Positions 17,259 to 24,813 of a stretch of DNA of 64,000 bases are shown one piece after another. Under the pieces are notes generated by a model. That model saw only the letters and a program-made list of their open reading frames with translations, ran no database searches and was not told where the DNA came from. The position numbers and the translations under genes were made by a program. Source of the stretch: Pedobacter sp. SYSU D00535 (GTDB lineage Bacteria > Bacteroidota > Bacteroidia > Sphingobacteriales > Sphingobacteriaceae); the NCBI RefSeq assembly GCF_017355855.1, contig NZ_JAFEWD010000003.1, positions 434,001 to 498,000 on the forward strand, written 5' to 3'. The stretch's first letter is position 1; the number at the start of each line of letters is the position of its first letter.

Positions 17259-17951
17259 TTAATAACGTTTGCCATTGCTTTTTCCACGGTTGCCCATGTT
17301 GTTGTTGCGGCCGGCGTTACTGTTCTGACGGTTCTTATTATTGTTGTTATTGTTGTTGGTGGGCATGCCACTTTTCTGGCGTACTCCAGGGGCGTTCGAT
17401 CGTACCTCCACCTTACTCAAGCTCACGTTTTCCTGCAATATTAACTCGCCGTTTGATAACTCTCTGAGGTCGTTAATGATGGTCTCGTCCGCTACGGTAT
17501 CCTTATTCCAGGTCACATAGGCCATTTTCATGAAATTGGCGATTGACTGGATCATTTGCTGTCTCCGAGGTTCATCTTCCACTTTTTTAGCCTTTTCAAT
17601 CATTATCTCTACCGTCTTGCCATAATGTTTGAACTTTATGCGCTGCTGCGGATATCCAAGTGGCTCAGGTTTAAAATGAATTGCATCCTGAGACGGTTTC
17701 GGATAAGGAGAATCGACGTCTATTTTAAAGTCAGAAATGATGTGAAGGTGGTCCCATAGCTTATGTTTGAAGTCGGTCACATCGCGTAGGTGTGGATTCA
17801 AAAATCCCATCAAGTCAATAACAACCTGAGCATGTCTGTTGCGCTCCTCTTTAGTAGGAAGTGTACAGATGTATGCAACCATGTTTTGAACATTTCTTCC
17901 GTACTCAGCCAGGATTAACTTATCCCTTGTGCTATTATAATCAAATGTCAT
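17259..17951 (-). CDS. DUF4290 protein with Asn-rich C-terminal tail
   Basis: 230 residues. The N-terminal 170 residues match the Bacteroidota-specific DUF4290 pattern: a TRDKLILAEYGRNVQNMV opening, a GFLNPHLRDVTDFKHKLWDHLHIISDF segment and a later PQQRIKFKHYG element. The function is unknown. The last 40 residues are low-complexity, with a run of seven Asn and many Gly, Arg and Lys, and end GKSNGKRY; such a basic disordered tail might bind RNA or another polyanion (inference). It precedes murA by 29 nt, and this pairing is probably conserved in relatives. No membrane segment or signal peptide is visible. Confidence 0.85.
   Translation of the reverse strand: MTFDYNSTRDKLILAEYGRNVQNMVAYICTLPTKEERNRHAQVVIDLMGFLNPHLRDVTDFKHKLWDHLHIISDFKIDVDSPYPKPSQDAIHFKPEPLGYPQQRIKFKHYGKTVEIMIEKAKKVEDEPRRQQMIQSIANFMKMAYVTWNKDTVADETIINDLRELSNGELILQENVSLSKVEVRSNAPGVRQKSGMPTNNNNNNNKNRQNSNAGRNNNMGNRGKSNGKRY
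17335..17358. repeat. Asn-codon microsatellite
   Basis: A run of TTA/TTG trinucleotides on the plus strand (AAT/AAC on the coding minus strand) encodes the poly-Asn stretch in the tail of the DUF4290 protein. Length could vary by slippage in units of one codon without breaking the frame. Confidence 0.7.
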
Positions 17952-18189
17952 TGTAATTTTTTATCAGGGGAGAATTAGCTCCCAATCCCCGTATTGCAGT
18001 TTTTGCTAGAATTTTACGATACTATATCAAGCTTTACAAAAGCTATGCAATTTTGTTTCCCTTTATGAAAATTGCTGAGGGAAAACAGAATTTTAGGTTT
18101 GCCAACGATCCCTTCCCTGCAGAGGAAAAAGGTAAGAAGCTATAGATCGTATCCTGTTTCGGGGATAAAGATATATTAATTTTGCAAAG

Positions 18190-18222
18190 CGCAAAAGAAA
18201 ATGTCGCTGCTTTTCTTTTGCG
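18190..18222. terminator. Perfect 12-bp inverted repeat downstream of serS
   Basis: CGCAAAAGAAAA (18190-18201) and TTTTCTTTTGCG (18211-18222) pair without mismatch around a 9-nt loop, 11 nt beyond the serS stop codon. The 282-nt space to the DUF4290 gene holds nothing else I can recognise. Position suggests 3'-end formation for serS, although no extended T-run follows on the minus strand. Confidence 0.55.
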
Positions 18223-18233
18223 GCTGCTTTTGC

Positions 18234-19505
18234 CTAGTCTATAAATTCAAATTTGGTGTAAGGTACCAGCGCTGCTGGTATTCTTATCCCCCGTTCAGTC
18301 TGATTGTTTTCCAGTAGAGAGGCCACTATCCGTGGTAGCGCCAGCGCACTACCATTTAACGTGTGCGCAAGTTGAGCCTTTCCTTCCTTTCCCTTATAAC
18401 GTAATTTAAGCCGGTTACTCTGAAAGGTTTCGAAATTTGACACAGAAGAAACTTCCAGCCAACGGGCTTGTGCAGCACACCACACTTCCATGTCGTAAGT
18501 TAAAGCAGATGCGAAACTCATATCACCACCGCAAAGGCGCAATACGCGGTAGGGTAGTTCCAGTTTTTGCAGTAGCGACTGTACGTGGCTGCTCATCTCT
18601 TCCAATATGTCATAGGATTTCTCGGGATGTGCTACCTGTACAATTTCAACTTTATCAAACTGATGCAGGCGATTTAGGCCACGAACATGAGCTCCGTAAG
18701 ATCCAGCCTCGCGCCGGAAACAAGGGGTATAAGCGCAGTTTTTAACGGGAAGCTCTTCCTCTTTAAGAATCACATCCCTGTAAAGGTTAGTAACGGGTAC
18801 CTCTGCCGTTGGGATCAAATACAAATTGTCGACGCCCACGTGGTACATCTGGCCTTCTTTGTCTGGAAGCTGTCCGGTACCAAAACCAGAAGCCTCGTTT
18901 ACAACGATCGGAGGCAGCATCTCTCTATATCCGGCCTCTTCGGCCTGATCAAGAAAGAAGTTGATAAGAGCGCGTTGGAGTTTAGCCCCCTTGCCTTTGT
19001 AGACAGGAAATCCCGCTCCAGTTATCTTATTTCCTAATTCGAAATCAATAATATCATACTTTGCGGCTAGCTCCCAGTGAGGAAGTGCTGTCTCGGGCAA
19101 TGACGGTTTTTCTCCGTGCTCGTAAGCTACCTCGTTATCTTCGGCTGTAGATCCTGTTGGAACAGAGCTGTGAGGAAGATTGGGTAGGAGTACGATTTTA
19201 TTCTGCATATCCTCTTCGAACGCTACCAGCTGTTCTCCAAGGGTTTTTGCCTTTTCTTTTAATGCCGGAGTTTGTGCTTTTAGTGCTTCCGCCTGCTCTT
19301 TTTGTCCCTGGCGCATCAAATCGCCAATTTGCTTTGCTATGGCATTAGCTTCCGCTGAAGTTGCATCAAGTGTCGACTGGGTTTGACGTCTTTGTTCGTC
19401 TAGTGAAATTATTTCATCTACCAACTCTGGTTGCTTGAAATTTTTAACAGATAAACGTTCTAAAACTTTGTCCCTGTTTTCCCGGATATAACTAACTTGC
19501 AACAT
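18234..19505 (-). CDS. serS: Seryl-tRNA synthetase
   Basis: 423 residues, standard length. The N-terminal long coiled-coil arm (about 28-105) that grips the tRNA-Ser variable arm is visible from its heptad-like Glu/Lys/Leu pattern. The class II catalytic core has the serine-binding TAEVPVTN, motif 2 around FRREAGSYG, and motif 3 near the C-terminus (ERGIRIPAAL). It charges tRNA-Ser with serine. Single gene, transcribed divergently from rsmI; a TANNTTTG element lies 17 nt upstream. Confidence 0.97.
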   Translation of the reverse strand: MLQVSYIRENRDKVLERLSVKNFKQPELVDEIISLDEQRRQTQSTLDATSAEANAIAKQIGDLMRQGQKEQAEALKAQTPALKEKAKTLGEQLVAFEEDMQNKIVLLPNLPHSSVPTGSTAEDNEVAYEHGEKPSLPETALPHWELAAKYDIIDFELGNKITGAGFPVYKGKGAKLQRALINFFLDQAEEAGYREMLPPIVVNEASGFGTGQLPDKEGQMYHVGVDNLYLIPTAEVPVTNLYRDVILKEEELPVKNCAYTPCFRREAGSYGAHVRGLNRLHQFDKVEIVQVAHPEKSYDILEEMSSHVQSLLQKLELPYRVLRLCGGDMSFASALTYDMEVWCAAQARWLEVSSVSNFETFQSNRLKLRYKGKEGKAQLAHTLNGSALALPRIVASLLENNQTERGIRIPAALVPYTKFEFID

Positions 19506-19521
19506 CTTTTATAAATTTCGA

Positions 19522-19529
19522 CAAAGATA
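19522..19529 (-). promoter_or_regulatory. Promoter -7 element of serS (TATCTTTG)
   Basis: The minus strand reads TATCTTTG, an exact TANNTTTG, 16 nt upstream of the serS ATG. A clear TTTG box at 19-21 nt upstream was not found, so this is a partial match implying a very short leader. Confidence 0.5.
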
Positions 19530-19596
19530 TAAACAGTTTGGAGTTTAGAGTTTTTGAATTCGGAGAAATTCAAATCCGATAAGCCCGGACCAGAAC

Positions 19597-20277
19597 ATGA
19601 ATATGAGCGGAAAATTGTACCTCGTTCCAACTCCAATCGGAAACTTAGAGGACATTACATTCAGAGCAATTAGGATCTTAAAGGAAGCGGATGTAATTCT
19701 AGCGGAAGATACCCGAACCAGCGCTCCCTTGTTGAAGCACTTTGGTATCGAAAAAAGAGTGTTTGCTCATCATCAGCATAATGAACACAAGGCTAGCAGC
19801 GAAATTGTGCGCTTTCTTAAAGAGGGGCAAAACGTTGCGCTGATTTCTGATGCAGGTACCCCTGCTATTTCAGATCCTGGTTTTTTTCTGGTTAGAGAGG
19901 TTCTCAAGAACGAGTTGCCTGTAGAATGCCTGCCTGGAGCCACCGCATTCGTTCCCGCTTTGGTCAATTCGGGTCTTCCTTCTGATCGTTTCACGTTTGA
20001 AGGTTTTCTGCCGGTAAAAAAGGGGCGTCAAACAAGACTGAAGGCACTGGTGGAGGAGGAGCGTACCATGATTTTTTATGAATCGCCGCATCGCCTGCTC
20101 AAAACGCTTGAAGAGTTTATTCAGTATTACGGGGAAGACCGTCAGGCTTCTGTCTCCCGCGAGCTTACTAAAGTATTTGAGGAAACAGTTCGAGGTACGC
20201 TTTCAGAAATAAAAAATCATTTCGAAAATAATACCCTGAAGGGAGAGTTTGTGATTTGTGTTGCAGGCAGAGAGTGA
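19597..20277 (+). CDS. rsmI: 16S rRNA (cytidine-1402-2'-O)-methyltransferase
   Basis: 226 residues. The tetrapyrrole-methylase fold is indicated by LYLVPTPIGNLEDITFRA at the N-terminus, AEDTRTS, and the SDAGTPAISDPG loop; FYESPHRLLKTL follows near residue 157. RsmI adds the 2'-O-methyl group to C1402 in the decoding centre of 16S rRNA. The protein lacks the C-terminal extension of E. coli RsmI (286 residues), as is common in Bacteroidota. The start could be the first ATG (19597) or the second (19603), which would give the more usual N-terminus MSGKLYLVP. Confidence 0.93.
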   Translation: MNMSGKLYLVPTPIGNLEDITFRAIRILKEADVILAEDTRTSAPLLKHFGIEKRVFAHHQHNEHKASSEIVRFLKEGQNVALISDAGTPAISDPGFFLVREVLKNELPVECLPGATAFVPALVNSGLPSDRFTFEGFLPVKKGRQTRLKALVEEERTMIFYESPHRLLKTLEEFIQYYGEDRQASVSRELTKVFEETVRGTLSEIKNHFENNTLKGEFVICVAGRE

Positions 20278-20344
20278 GCAGGTGAAGCAGCTACCTTGTT
20301 TTTTTAGTTTTAACTCTTAACTTCCATCTTAAAAACTATAAACC

Positions 20345-20947
20345 ATGTCATTTGAACAATTCCTTACAGACGAACAAGATCCTAAGCCTGCGGAAAAGGT
20401 ATTAGGCAAACTGCAGGATATGTTAGCCCCGGGGGAGCGTATTTTGTTCCTTGCAGTACAAAAAAAGCCGGCTGTAACCTTAATGCCCGATGCGATTATC
20501 GCCACAGACAAACGGATTGTCTTCTGTAGTCCTGGTAATCTTGGTCTTACCACCAACTTTCAGATTTTTCTTTGGAAGGATGTCAAAGAGGTATCGTTCA
20601 AGGAAGAGTTTTTCGGTGCCCGATTTACGATGGTTCCGCTGAAAGGAGAAAATGTAACGGTTGATTATATTCCGAAAGTGCAAGCGAGAAAGCTCTACCA
20701 GTTTTCCAGTCAACAGATCGAAGAACAAGGAAAACTGAGCCAGCAGAGCGAAGCCATCTCAGCTATTACTGCTCCTGTTCAAGTAGATATTCAAGGCGAG
20801 ACAATAGCGCCGGCCCCCGCTCCGTTGGTAGAAGAGGAAGATGAATTGACACAGAAGCTTAAGAAACTGAAAGGCTTATTCGAGAAGCAGCTCATATCCC
20901 AGGAAGAATACGAAACTAAAAAAGCAGATATTTTATCGCAACTATAA
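20345..20947 (+). CDS. PH-like domain protein with C-terminal SHOCT motif
   Basis: 200 residues. Residues about 20-125 look like a bacterial PH-like domain (bPH): ALTLMP-type core with IIATDKRIVFCSPGNLG, then FLWKDVKEVSFKEEFFGARFTM. A Pro/Ala-rich linker follows, and the last 33 residues (LTQKLKKLKGLFEKQLISQEEYETKKADIL) are a SHOCT-type short helical hairpin, a motif commonly found at the C-terminus of such proteins and thought to mediate oligomerisation. No signal peptide or membrane segment. The stop is 2 nt before the GTG of lnt, so it may be translationally coupled to it. The role is unknown. Confidence 0.8.
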   Translation: MSFEQFLTDEQDPKPAEKVLGKLQDMLAPGERILFLAVQKKPAVTLMPDAIIATDKRIVFCSPGNLGLTTNFQIFLWKDVKEVSFKEEFFGARFTMVPLKGENVTVDYIPKVQARKLYQFSSQQIEEQGKLSQQSEAISAITAPVQVDIQGETIAPAPAPLVEEEDELTQKLKKLKGLFEKQLISQEEYETKKADILSQL

Positions 20948-20949
20948 AC

Positions 20950-22563
20950 GTGCAAAGAAACTATACACTGGCGCTTGTGAGCGCTTTTTTACTTTGGCTT
21001 GCCTGGCCGCCCATGTCGTTTACGGCACCTTTACTGCTGATGGCATTTGTGCCCTTATTGCTAGCTGCCGAGAACCTCATCGCCTCAGAAGTTAAGAACA
21101 AAGGGAAAAAAGTATTTACCCTGGCTTTCCTTACCTTTTTTATCTGGAACACGTCCTGTATCTACTGGGTATTCAATTCCCTAAATGCAGTGATGCCTGT
21201 ATGGCTGGCAGGAGTCATTTCGCTGATCCCGTTCGGTCTCGCGGCCTTTTTGATGACCTTAGCCTTCTGGCTTTACTTTCAGTTGCGTAAAGTAACTACT
21301 AAAAGCTGGAGCTATGCCGGTTTCATTTCTTTCTGGATCGGGTATGAGTTTTTGCACCAGACCTGGGATTTGGCCTTTCCCTGGATGACTTTGGGTAACG
21401 GCTTTGCCGAATCACACCGATTGGTACAGTGGTACGAGTTTACTGGAGTATATGGCGGCTCGCTTTGGATCCTCATTGCTAACGTCCTCGTGTTCGAGCT
21501 TTTTCTTTCCAATCGGGAAGATAAGCCTAATAAGAAACTTGCCGCTGTTTTGTCGGCTTGGGTCATGGTTCCAATTCTGCTATCATTTACCATGTATACC
21601 AAATACACGGAGCGGCAGAATCCCGCTAATGTGGTGGTGGTTCAACCTAACATCGATCCTTACGAGAAGTTTGGAAGTCTACCCGGGGCTGCTCAGATTG
21701 AAAAACTTATTCAGCTTTCTGATTCCCTTGCTCAGCCGAATACAGAATACTTTATCTGGCCCGAGACTGCCATTTCTGAATATGCCGACGAGTCGAGTAT
21801 CAGAACCAATTCTAATTTTCTCCGGATTCAGCAGTTCCTGAATAAATACAAGAACGGTGCGGTTCTTTCTGGTATCGAGAGTTACTTGATGTACGATACT
21901 GCTAAAACGCCGACAGCACGATATGACGAACAGCGGGCGGCTTATTTTGATGCCTTCAATGCCGCCATTCAAATTGAGAATTCCTCTAACGTGCAGTTTT
22001 ACCATAAATCGAAATTAGTACCCGGGGTGGAGCAAACTCCTTTTTCGTCGTCTTTAGCATTCCTTAAACCTGTTTTTGCCGCTTTTGGAGGATCAACAGG
22101 AGGATATGGGCTTCAGGATGAGCCTACAGTATTCTATGCTCAAAGCGGCATGGGGGTAGCGCCGGTAATCTGCTATGAATCAATTTGGGGAGAATATGTA
22201 AGTGATTATGTTGCAAAGGGAGCTCAGTTTATCGCGGTGATCACCAACGACGGCTGGTGGGGAAATACCGCCGGAAAAGATCAGCATCTGGCTTATGCAA
22301 AGCTTCGGGCGATCGAGACGAGGAGATGGGTAGCCCGATCGGCGAACACGGGAATATCGGCCTTTATAAATCAGCGGGGGGATGTTGTAAAGCAAAGCGA
22401 ATGGTGGGAACCCACTGCGCTTGAAGCAGACATTAATCTAAATGAGGAATTAACCTTTTATGTGCGGACTGGGGATTATATTGCATTAATTGCCTCAGTA
22501 GCTTCCTTAGGTTTTCTGATGATATTGGTATTTAAGAGACTGGCGGCCCGGAAAAGAAAATAG
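20950..22563 (+). CDS. lnt: Apolipoprotein N-acyltransferase
   Basis: 537 residues, GTG start two nucleotides after the PH/SHOCT gene. The N-terminal part (about 1-220) is a bundle of membrane helices. The C-terminal periplasmic nitrilase domain has the catalytic triad Glu272 (WPETAIS), Lys353 (YHKSKLVP) and Cys408 (VICYES), with a final membrane helix near 510-530. Lnt transfers a third acyl chain to the N-terminal cysteine of lipoproteins, completing their maturation. The window encodes several predicted lipoproteins (37-53 kb) that would be substrates. Family assignment is certain from the triad. Confidence 0.95.
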   Translation: MQRNYTLALVSAFLLWLAWPPMSFTAPLLLMAFVPLLLAAENLIASEVKNKGKKVFTLAFLTFFIWNTSCIYWVFNSLNAVMPVWLAGVISLIPFGLAAFLMTLAFWLYFQLRKVTTKSWSYAGFISFWIGYEFLHQTWDLAFPWMTLGNGFAESHRLVQWYEFTGVYGGSLWILIANVLVFELFLSNREDKPNKKLAAVLSAWVMVPILLSFTMYTKYTERQNPANVVVVQPNIDPYEKFGSLPGAAQIEKLIQLSDSLAQPNTEYFIWPETAISEYADESSIRTNSNFLRIQQFLNKYKNGAVLSGIESYLMYDTAKTPTARYDEQRAAYFDAFNAAIQIENSSNVQFYHKSKLVPGVEQTPFSSSLAFLKPVFAAFGGSTGGYGLQDEPTVFYAQSGMGVAPVICYESIWGEYVSDYVAKGAQFIAVITNDGWWGNTAGKDQHLAYAKLRAIETRRWVARSANTGISAFINQRGDVVKQSEWWEPTALEADINLNEELTFYVRTGDYIALIASVASLGFLMILVFKRLAARKRK

Positions 22564-22572
22564 ACCTGCTTT

Positions 22573-22613
22573 ATTAAAAAAAGAACGGTCAGGTAACAAA
22601 GGACACCTGACCG
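22573..22613 (-). terminator. Terminator of the Rrf2/sulfur unit
   Basis: CGGTCAGGT (22586-22594) pairs with ACCTGACCG (22605-22613) around a 10-nt loop. The T-run lies on the minus-strand side (A-run at 22575-22582), so it ends minus-strand transcription from the Rrf2 gene. It may also help end lnt, which converges on it. Confidence 0.8.
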
Positions 22614-22717
22614 CTTGCTTAACCCTTAATCACCCAACCTTTGTTTTTCTTAAGAAAATACCTAGGTTTTGTTAGGGTTGATATAATAACGGCTTGAGGT
22701 CAATATTGTTCTGGATT

Positions 22718-23227
22718 TTATTGATTACCGTCGGGTTGCACCAGGTTACCTTTCAGGTCTTCCTGATCTAAACTGCCCGTTTGTTCTTCCTGAATTCTTT
22801 GCTGAATCGAATCTTCTCGTTGTATCATGTCAGCGACACTGGTTTCAGTGAGAATTTTTAAGGTCGCGTCACGTACATCTTTCATTACATCCCGTATCCC
22901 ACAGTAGAGCTCGCTAGTACACTCTTCACATCGTTCGTAAAAGTTGAGACTTACGCAGGGAAGTAGCGCAATTGGCCCATCTATAACCCGGATGATGGCA
23001 GCTAACTTGATATCTTCTGCCTTTTTCATCAAATAGTAACCTCCGCCTGCACCCTTCTTGCTGCCCAAAAAGCCACTTCTTTTAAGCTCCAGCAAAATTG
23101 CCTCAAGAAATTTTTTGGGTAGCTGCTCTTTCTGTGCAATTTCAGAAATAAGCATGGGTTTATTCTCCTTATTTCTTGCCAAAGCCATTAAGGCTTTCAC
23201 CGCATATTTCGTCTTTTTAGTTAACAC
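22718..23227 (-). CDS. Rrf2-family transcriptional regulator, possible Fe-S sensor
   Basis: 169 residues, GTG start. The winged helix-turn-helix is Rrf2-like: MLTKKTKYAVKALMALA, ISEIAQKEQLPKKFLEAILLELKRSGFL and the wing KKGAGGGYYL. Four cysteines (91, 100, 103, 109) sit in the region where IscR, NsrR and RsrR hold their cluster ligands, so an Fe-S cluster is plausible. A Gln-rich tail follows residue 130. It is the last gene of a minus-strand set with sulfite reductase and the precorrin-2 dehydrogenase/transporter fusion, and likely controls them; CymR, a cysteine-metabolism regulator, is also in this family. Whether it senses cysteine, iron or NO cannot be told from sequence. An inverted repeat sits just upstream of the start. 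Confidence 0.85.
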   Translation of the reverse strand: MLTKKTKYAVKALMALARNKENKPMLISEIAQKEQLPKKFLEAILLELKRSGFLGSKKGAGGGYYLMKKAEDIKLAAIIRVIDGPIALLPCVSLNFYERCEECTSELYCGIRDVMKDVRDATLKILTETSVADMIQREDSIQQRIQEEQTGSLDQEDLKGNLVQPDGNQ

Positions 23228-23229
23228 AG

Positions 23230-23251
23230 CTATTATCTATAGGGTTAATAG
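23230..23251 (-). promoter_or_regulatory. Candidate Rrf2 operator (CTATTA-N10-TAATAG)
   Basis: Perfect 6-nt arms around a 10-nt spacer, immediately upstream of the Rrf2 GTG and just downstream of a minus-strand TATATTTG (an exact TANNTTTG -7 element). The placement between promoter and start suits autorepression. No binding data; half-sites are A/T-rich and could occur by chance. Confidence 0.4.
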
Positions 23252-23283
23252 CAAATATAGACTATTTCAGATAAAAATGCGGC

Positions 23284-24807
23284 TTACAGCAATTTAGGTG
23301 CAATCCTGTATATATTATATAGGGAAACAAGAATCACCACAAGTCCCACAATGATCATGATAGTTTTCACCGGTAATTTGCTCGCCAATCTTGCTGCAAT
23401 TGGAGCAGCAATACTACCTCCTAAAATTAAACCAAGGATAATCTGAAAATGGTTCATTCCAAGGAAAAGGATGAACGTTACTGAACTCGAAAAGGCTACG
23501 AAAAACTCTGCAAGGTTAACGGAGCCGATGGTATAGCGCGCATTTCTTCCCCCGGCAAGTAAGGTTGAGGTTACAATCGGTCCCCATCCTCCACCTCCTA
23601 TTGAGTCAAGAAAACCGCCTATAATAGCTAGAATCCCGATGTTTTTAGTCTTCTTCTTTTTTATCTTTGGAAGAAGCGCCTTTCTGATAATAATAAGTCC
23701 GAGTACGAGCGTATAGGCGCTCACGATGGGCTTTAGGAAGTGACTGTAGTCCTCCAGTGATGAAAGGATATAGGCGCCTGTAATCGCCCCAACAACTCCG
23801 GGAAGCAACAGGTTTCTGAATAGCTTATTATTGACGTTCCCAAACCGCAAATGCATCAGCCCTGATACTCCAGAGGTAAAAATTTCTGATGTATGAACAC
23901 TGGCGCTTGCTGCTGCCGGACTTATTCCAAACGAAAGCAGGAAGGTGGTGGCACTTACTCCGTAAGCCATCCCCAGAGCACCATCTATCATTTGAGCGAT
24001 AAATCCTCCAAGCATGTAAATAAGCAGGTTCTCATCAAACTGATTGGTCACCCAGGTAGTCGCTGTATTCACGTGATCGTAGGTAATATACGAAAACAGC
24101 AAATGCCCAAGCACCATCAGGCAGATCGACGCCGCAACATATAGGATCGTCTGAACTGTTTTTTTATGTCTAGGTGTTTCCGGCTCTGTCTTAACAGCTA
24201 AAACCGTCGTAATGTCGTTCAGCTGCCGCACTTTGTCAGAGAAATCGCCTTCCAGCGTATTCCGGATTTTTTCCATGTTTTCCAACACCTCATCAATTTC
24301 ATTAGGGAAGGTGTCGTTCAACACGTCTTTTACTCTTTTGGCGATAGTTGGAGATTTGCCATTGGTGGAGATCGCAATTTTAAGGTTTCCTTTTTGAACC
24401 ACTGATCCCAGGTAAAAGTCGCAAAAGTCAGGAGTATCCGCTACATTGGCCAGAATTCCCTTTTCTTTACACTCCCTTTGTATTTCAGCACTTACTGCTT
24501 TCTCGTTGATGGCAATGATAACCAGGTCAACTCCTGAAAGATCTTCCACCCGAAACGCCCTTTGTTCAAAAGGAACTTGATGCTCTGTCAAAAATTTCTC
24601 AACCGCAGGAATAACTTCTCTGCCTACTAGTTTAACTTTTGCTTTCGGGGTATTCTGAAATATTGCCCTTAGTTTTTCAAGGGCAACATTTCCTCCTCCA
24701 ACTAGCAAGAGGTTCAGATTTTCCAGTTTCAGAAAAATAGGGAAGAGCGTATTGTGCTCTTTCGGCTGAACTAGCTCGTCCCTTTCTTCGCCAGCAGTTG
24801 TTGACAT
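23284..24807 (-). CDS. Precorrin-2 dehydrogenase/ferrochelatase fused to TauE/SafE-type transporter
   Basis: 507 residues with two unrelated modules. Residues about 20-205 match the NAD-dependent half of siroheme synthase (CysG-N/Met8): LFPIFLKLENLNLLLVGGGNVA (NAD-binding GGGN at 37-40), NVADTPDFCDFYLGSVV and STNGKSPTIAKRVKD. Residues about 217-507 are a TauE/SafE (TSUP) membrane domain with repeated hydrophobic segments and the GGFIAQMIDGALGMAYGV and GGFLDSIGGGGWGPIV half-repeats. The first module makes siroheme from precorrin-2; the second would export sulfite or another organosulfur anion. The gene is 6 nt after the siroheme-dependent reductase, so cofactor, enzyme and a sulfite vent are made together. 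The SUMT methyltransferase that makes precorrin-2 is not in the window. Confidence 0.88.
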   Translation of the reverse strand: MSTTAGEERDELVQPKEHNTLFPIFLKLENLNLLLVGGGNVALEKLRAIFQNTPKAKVKLVGREVIPAVEKFLTEHQVPFEQRAFRVEDLSGVDLVIIAINEKAVSAEIQRECKEKGILANVADTPDFCDFYLGSVVQKGNLKIAISTNGKSPTIAKRVKDVLNDTFPNEIDEVLENMEKIRNTLEGDFSDKVRQLNDITTVLAVKTEPETPRHKKTVQTILYVAASICLMVLGHLLFSYITYDHVNTATTWVTNQFDENLLIYMLGGFIAQMIDGALGMAYGVSATTFLLSFGISPAAASASVHTSEIFTSGVSGLMHLRFGNVNNKLFRNLLLPGVVGAITGAYILSSLEDYSHFLKPIVSAYTLVLGLIIIRKALLPKIKKKKTKNIGILAIIGGFLDSIGGGGWGPIVTSTLLAGGRNARYTIGSVNLAEFFVAFSSSVTFILFLGMNHFQIILGLILGGSIAAPIAARLASKLPVKTIMIIVGLVVILVSLYNIYRIAPKLL

Positions 24808-24813
24808 TTTTTC

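Noticed and set aside
17952-18233. Structured RNA such as SRP or 6S RNA in the serS-DUF4290 gap
   Set aside because: No conserved SRP tetraloop region or 6S-like open bulge structure; only the serS-side hairpin stands out.
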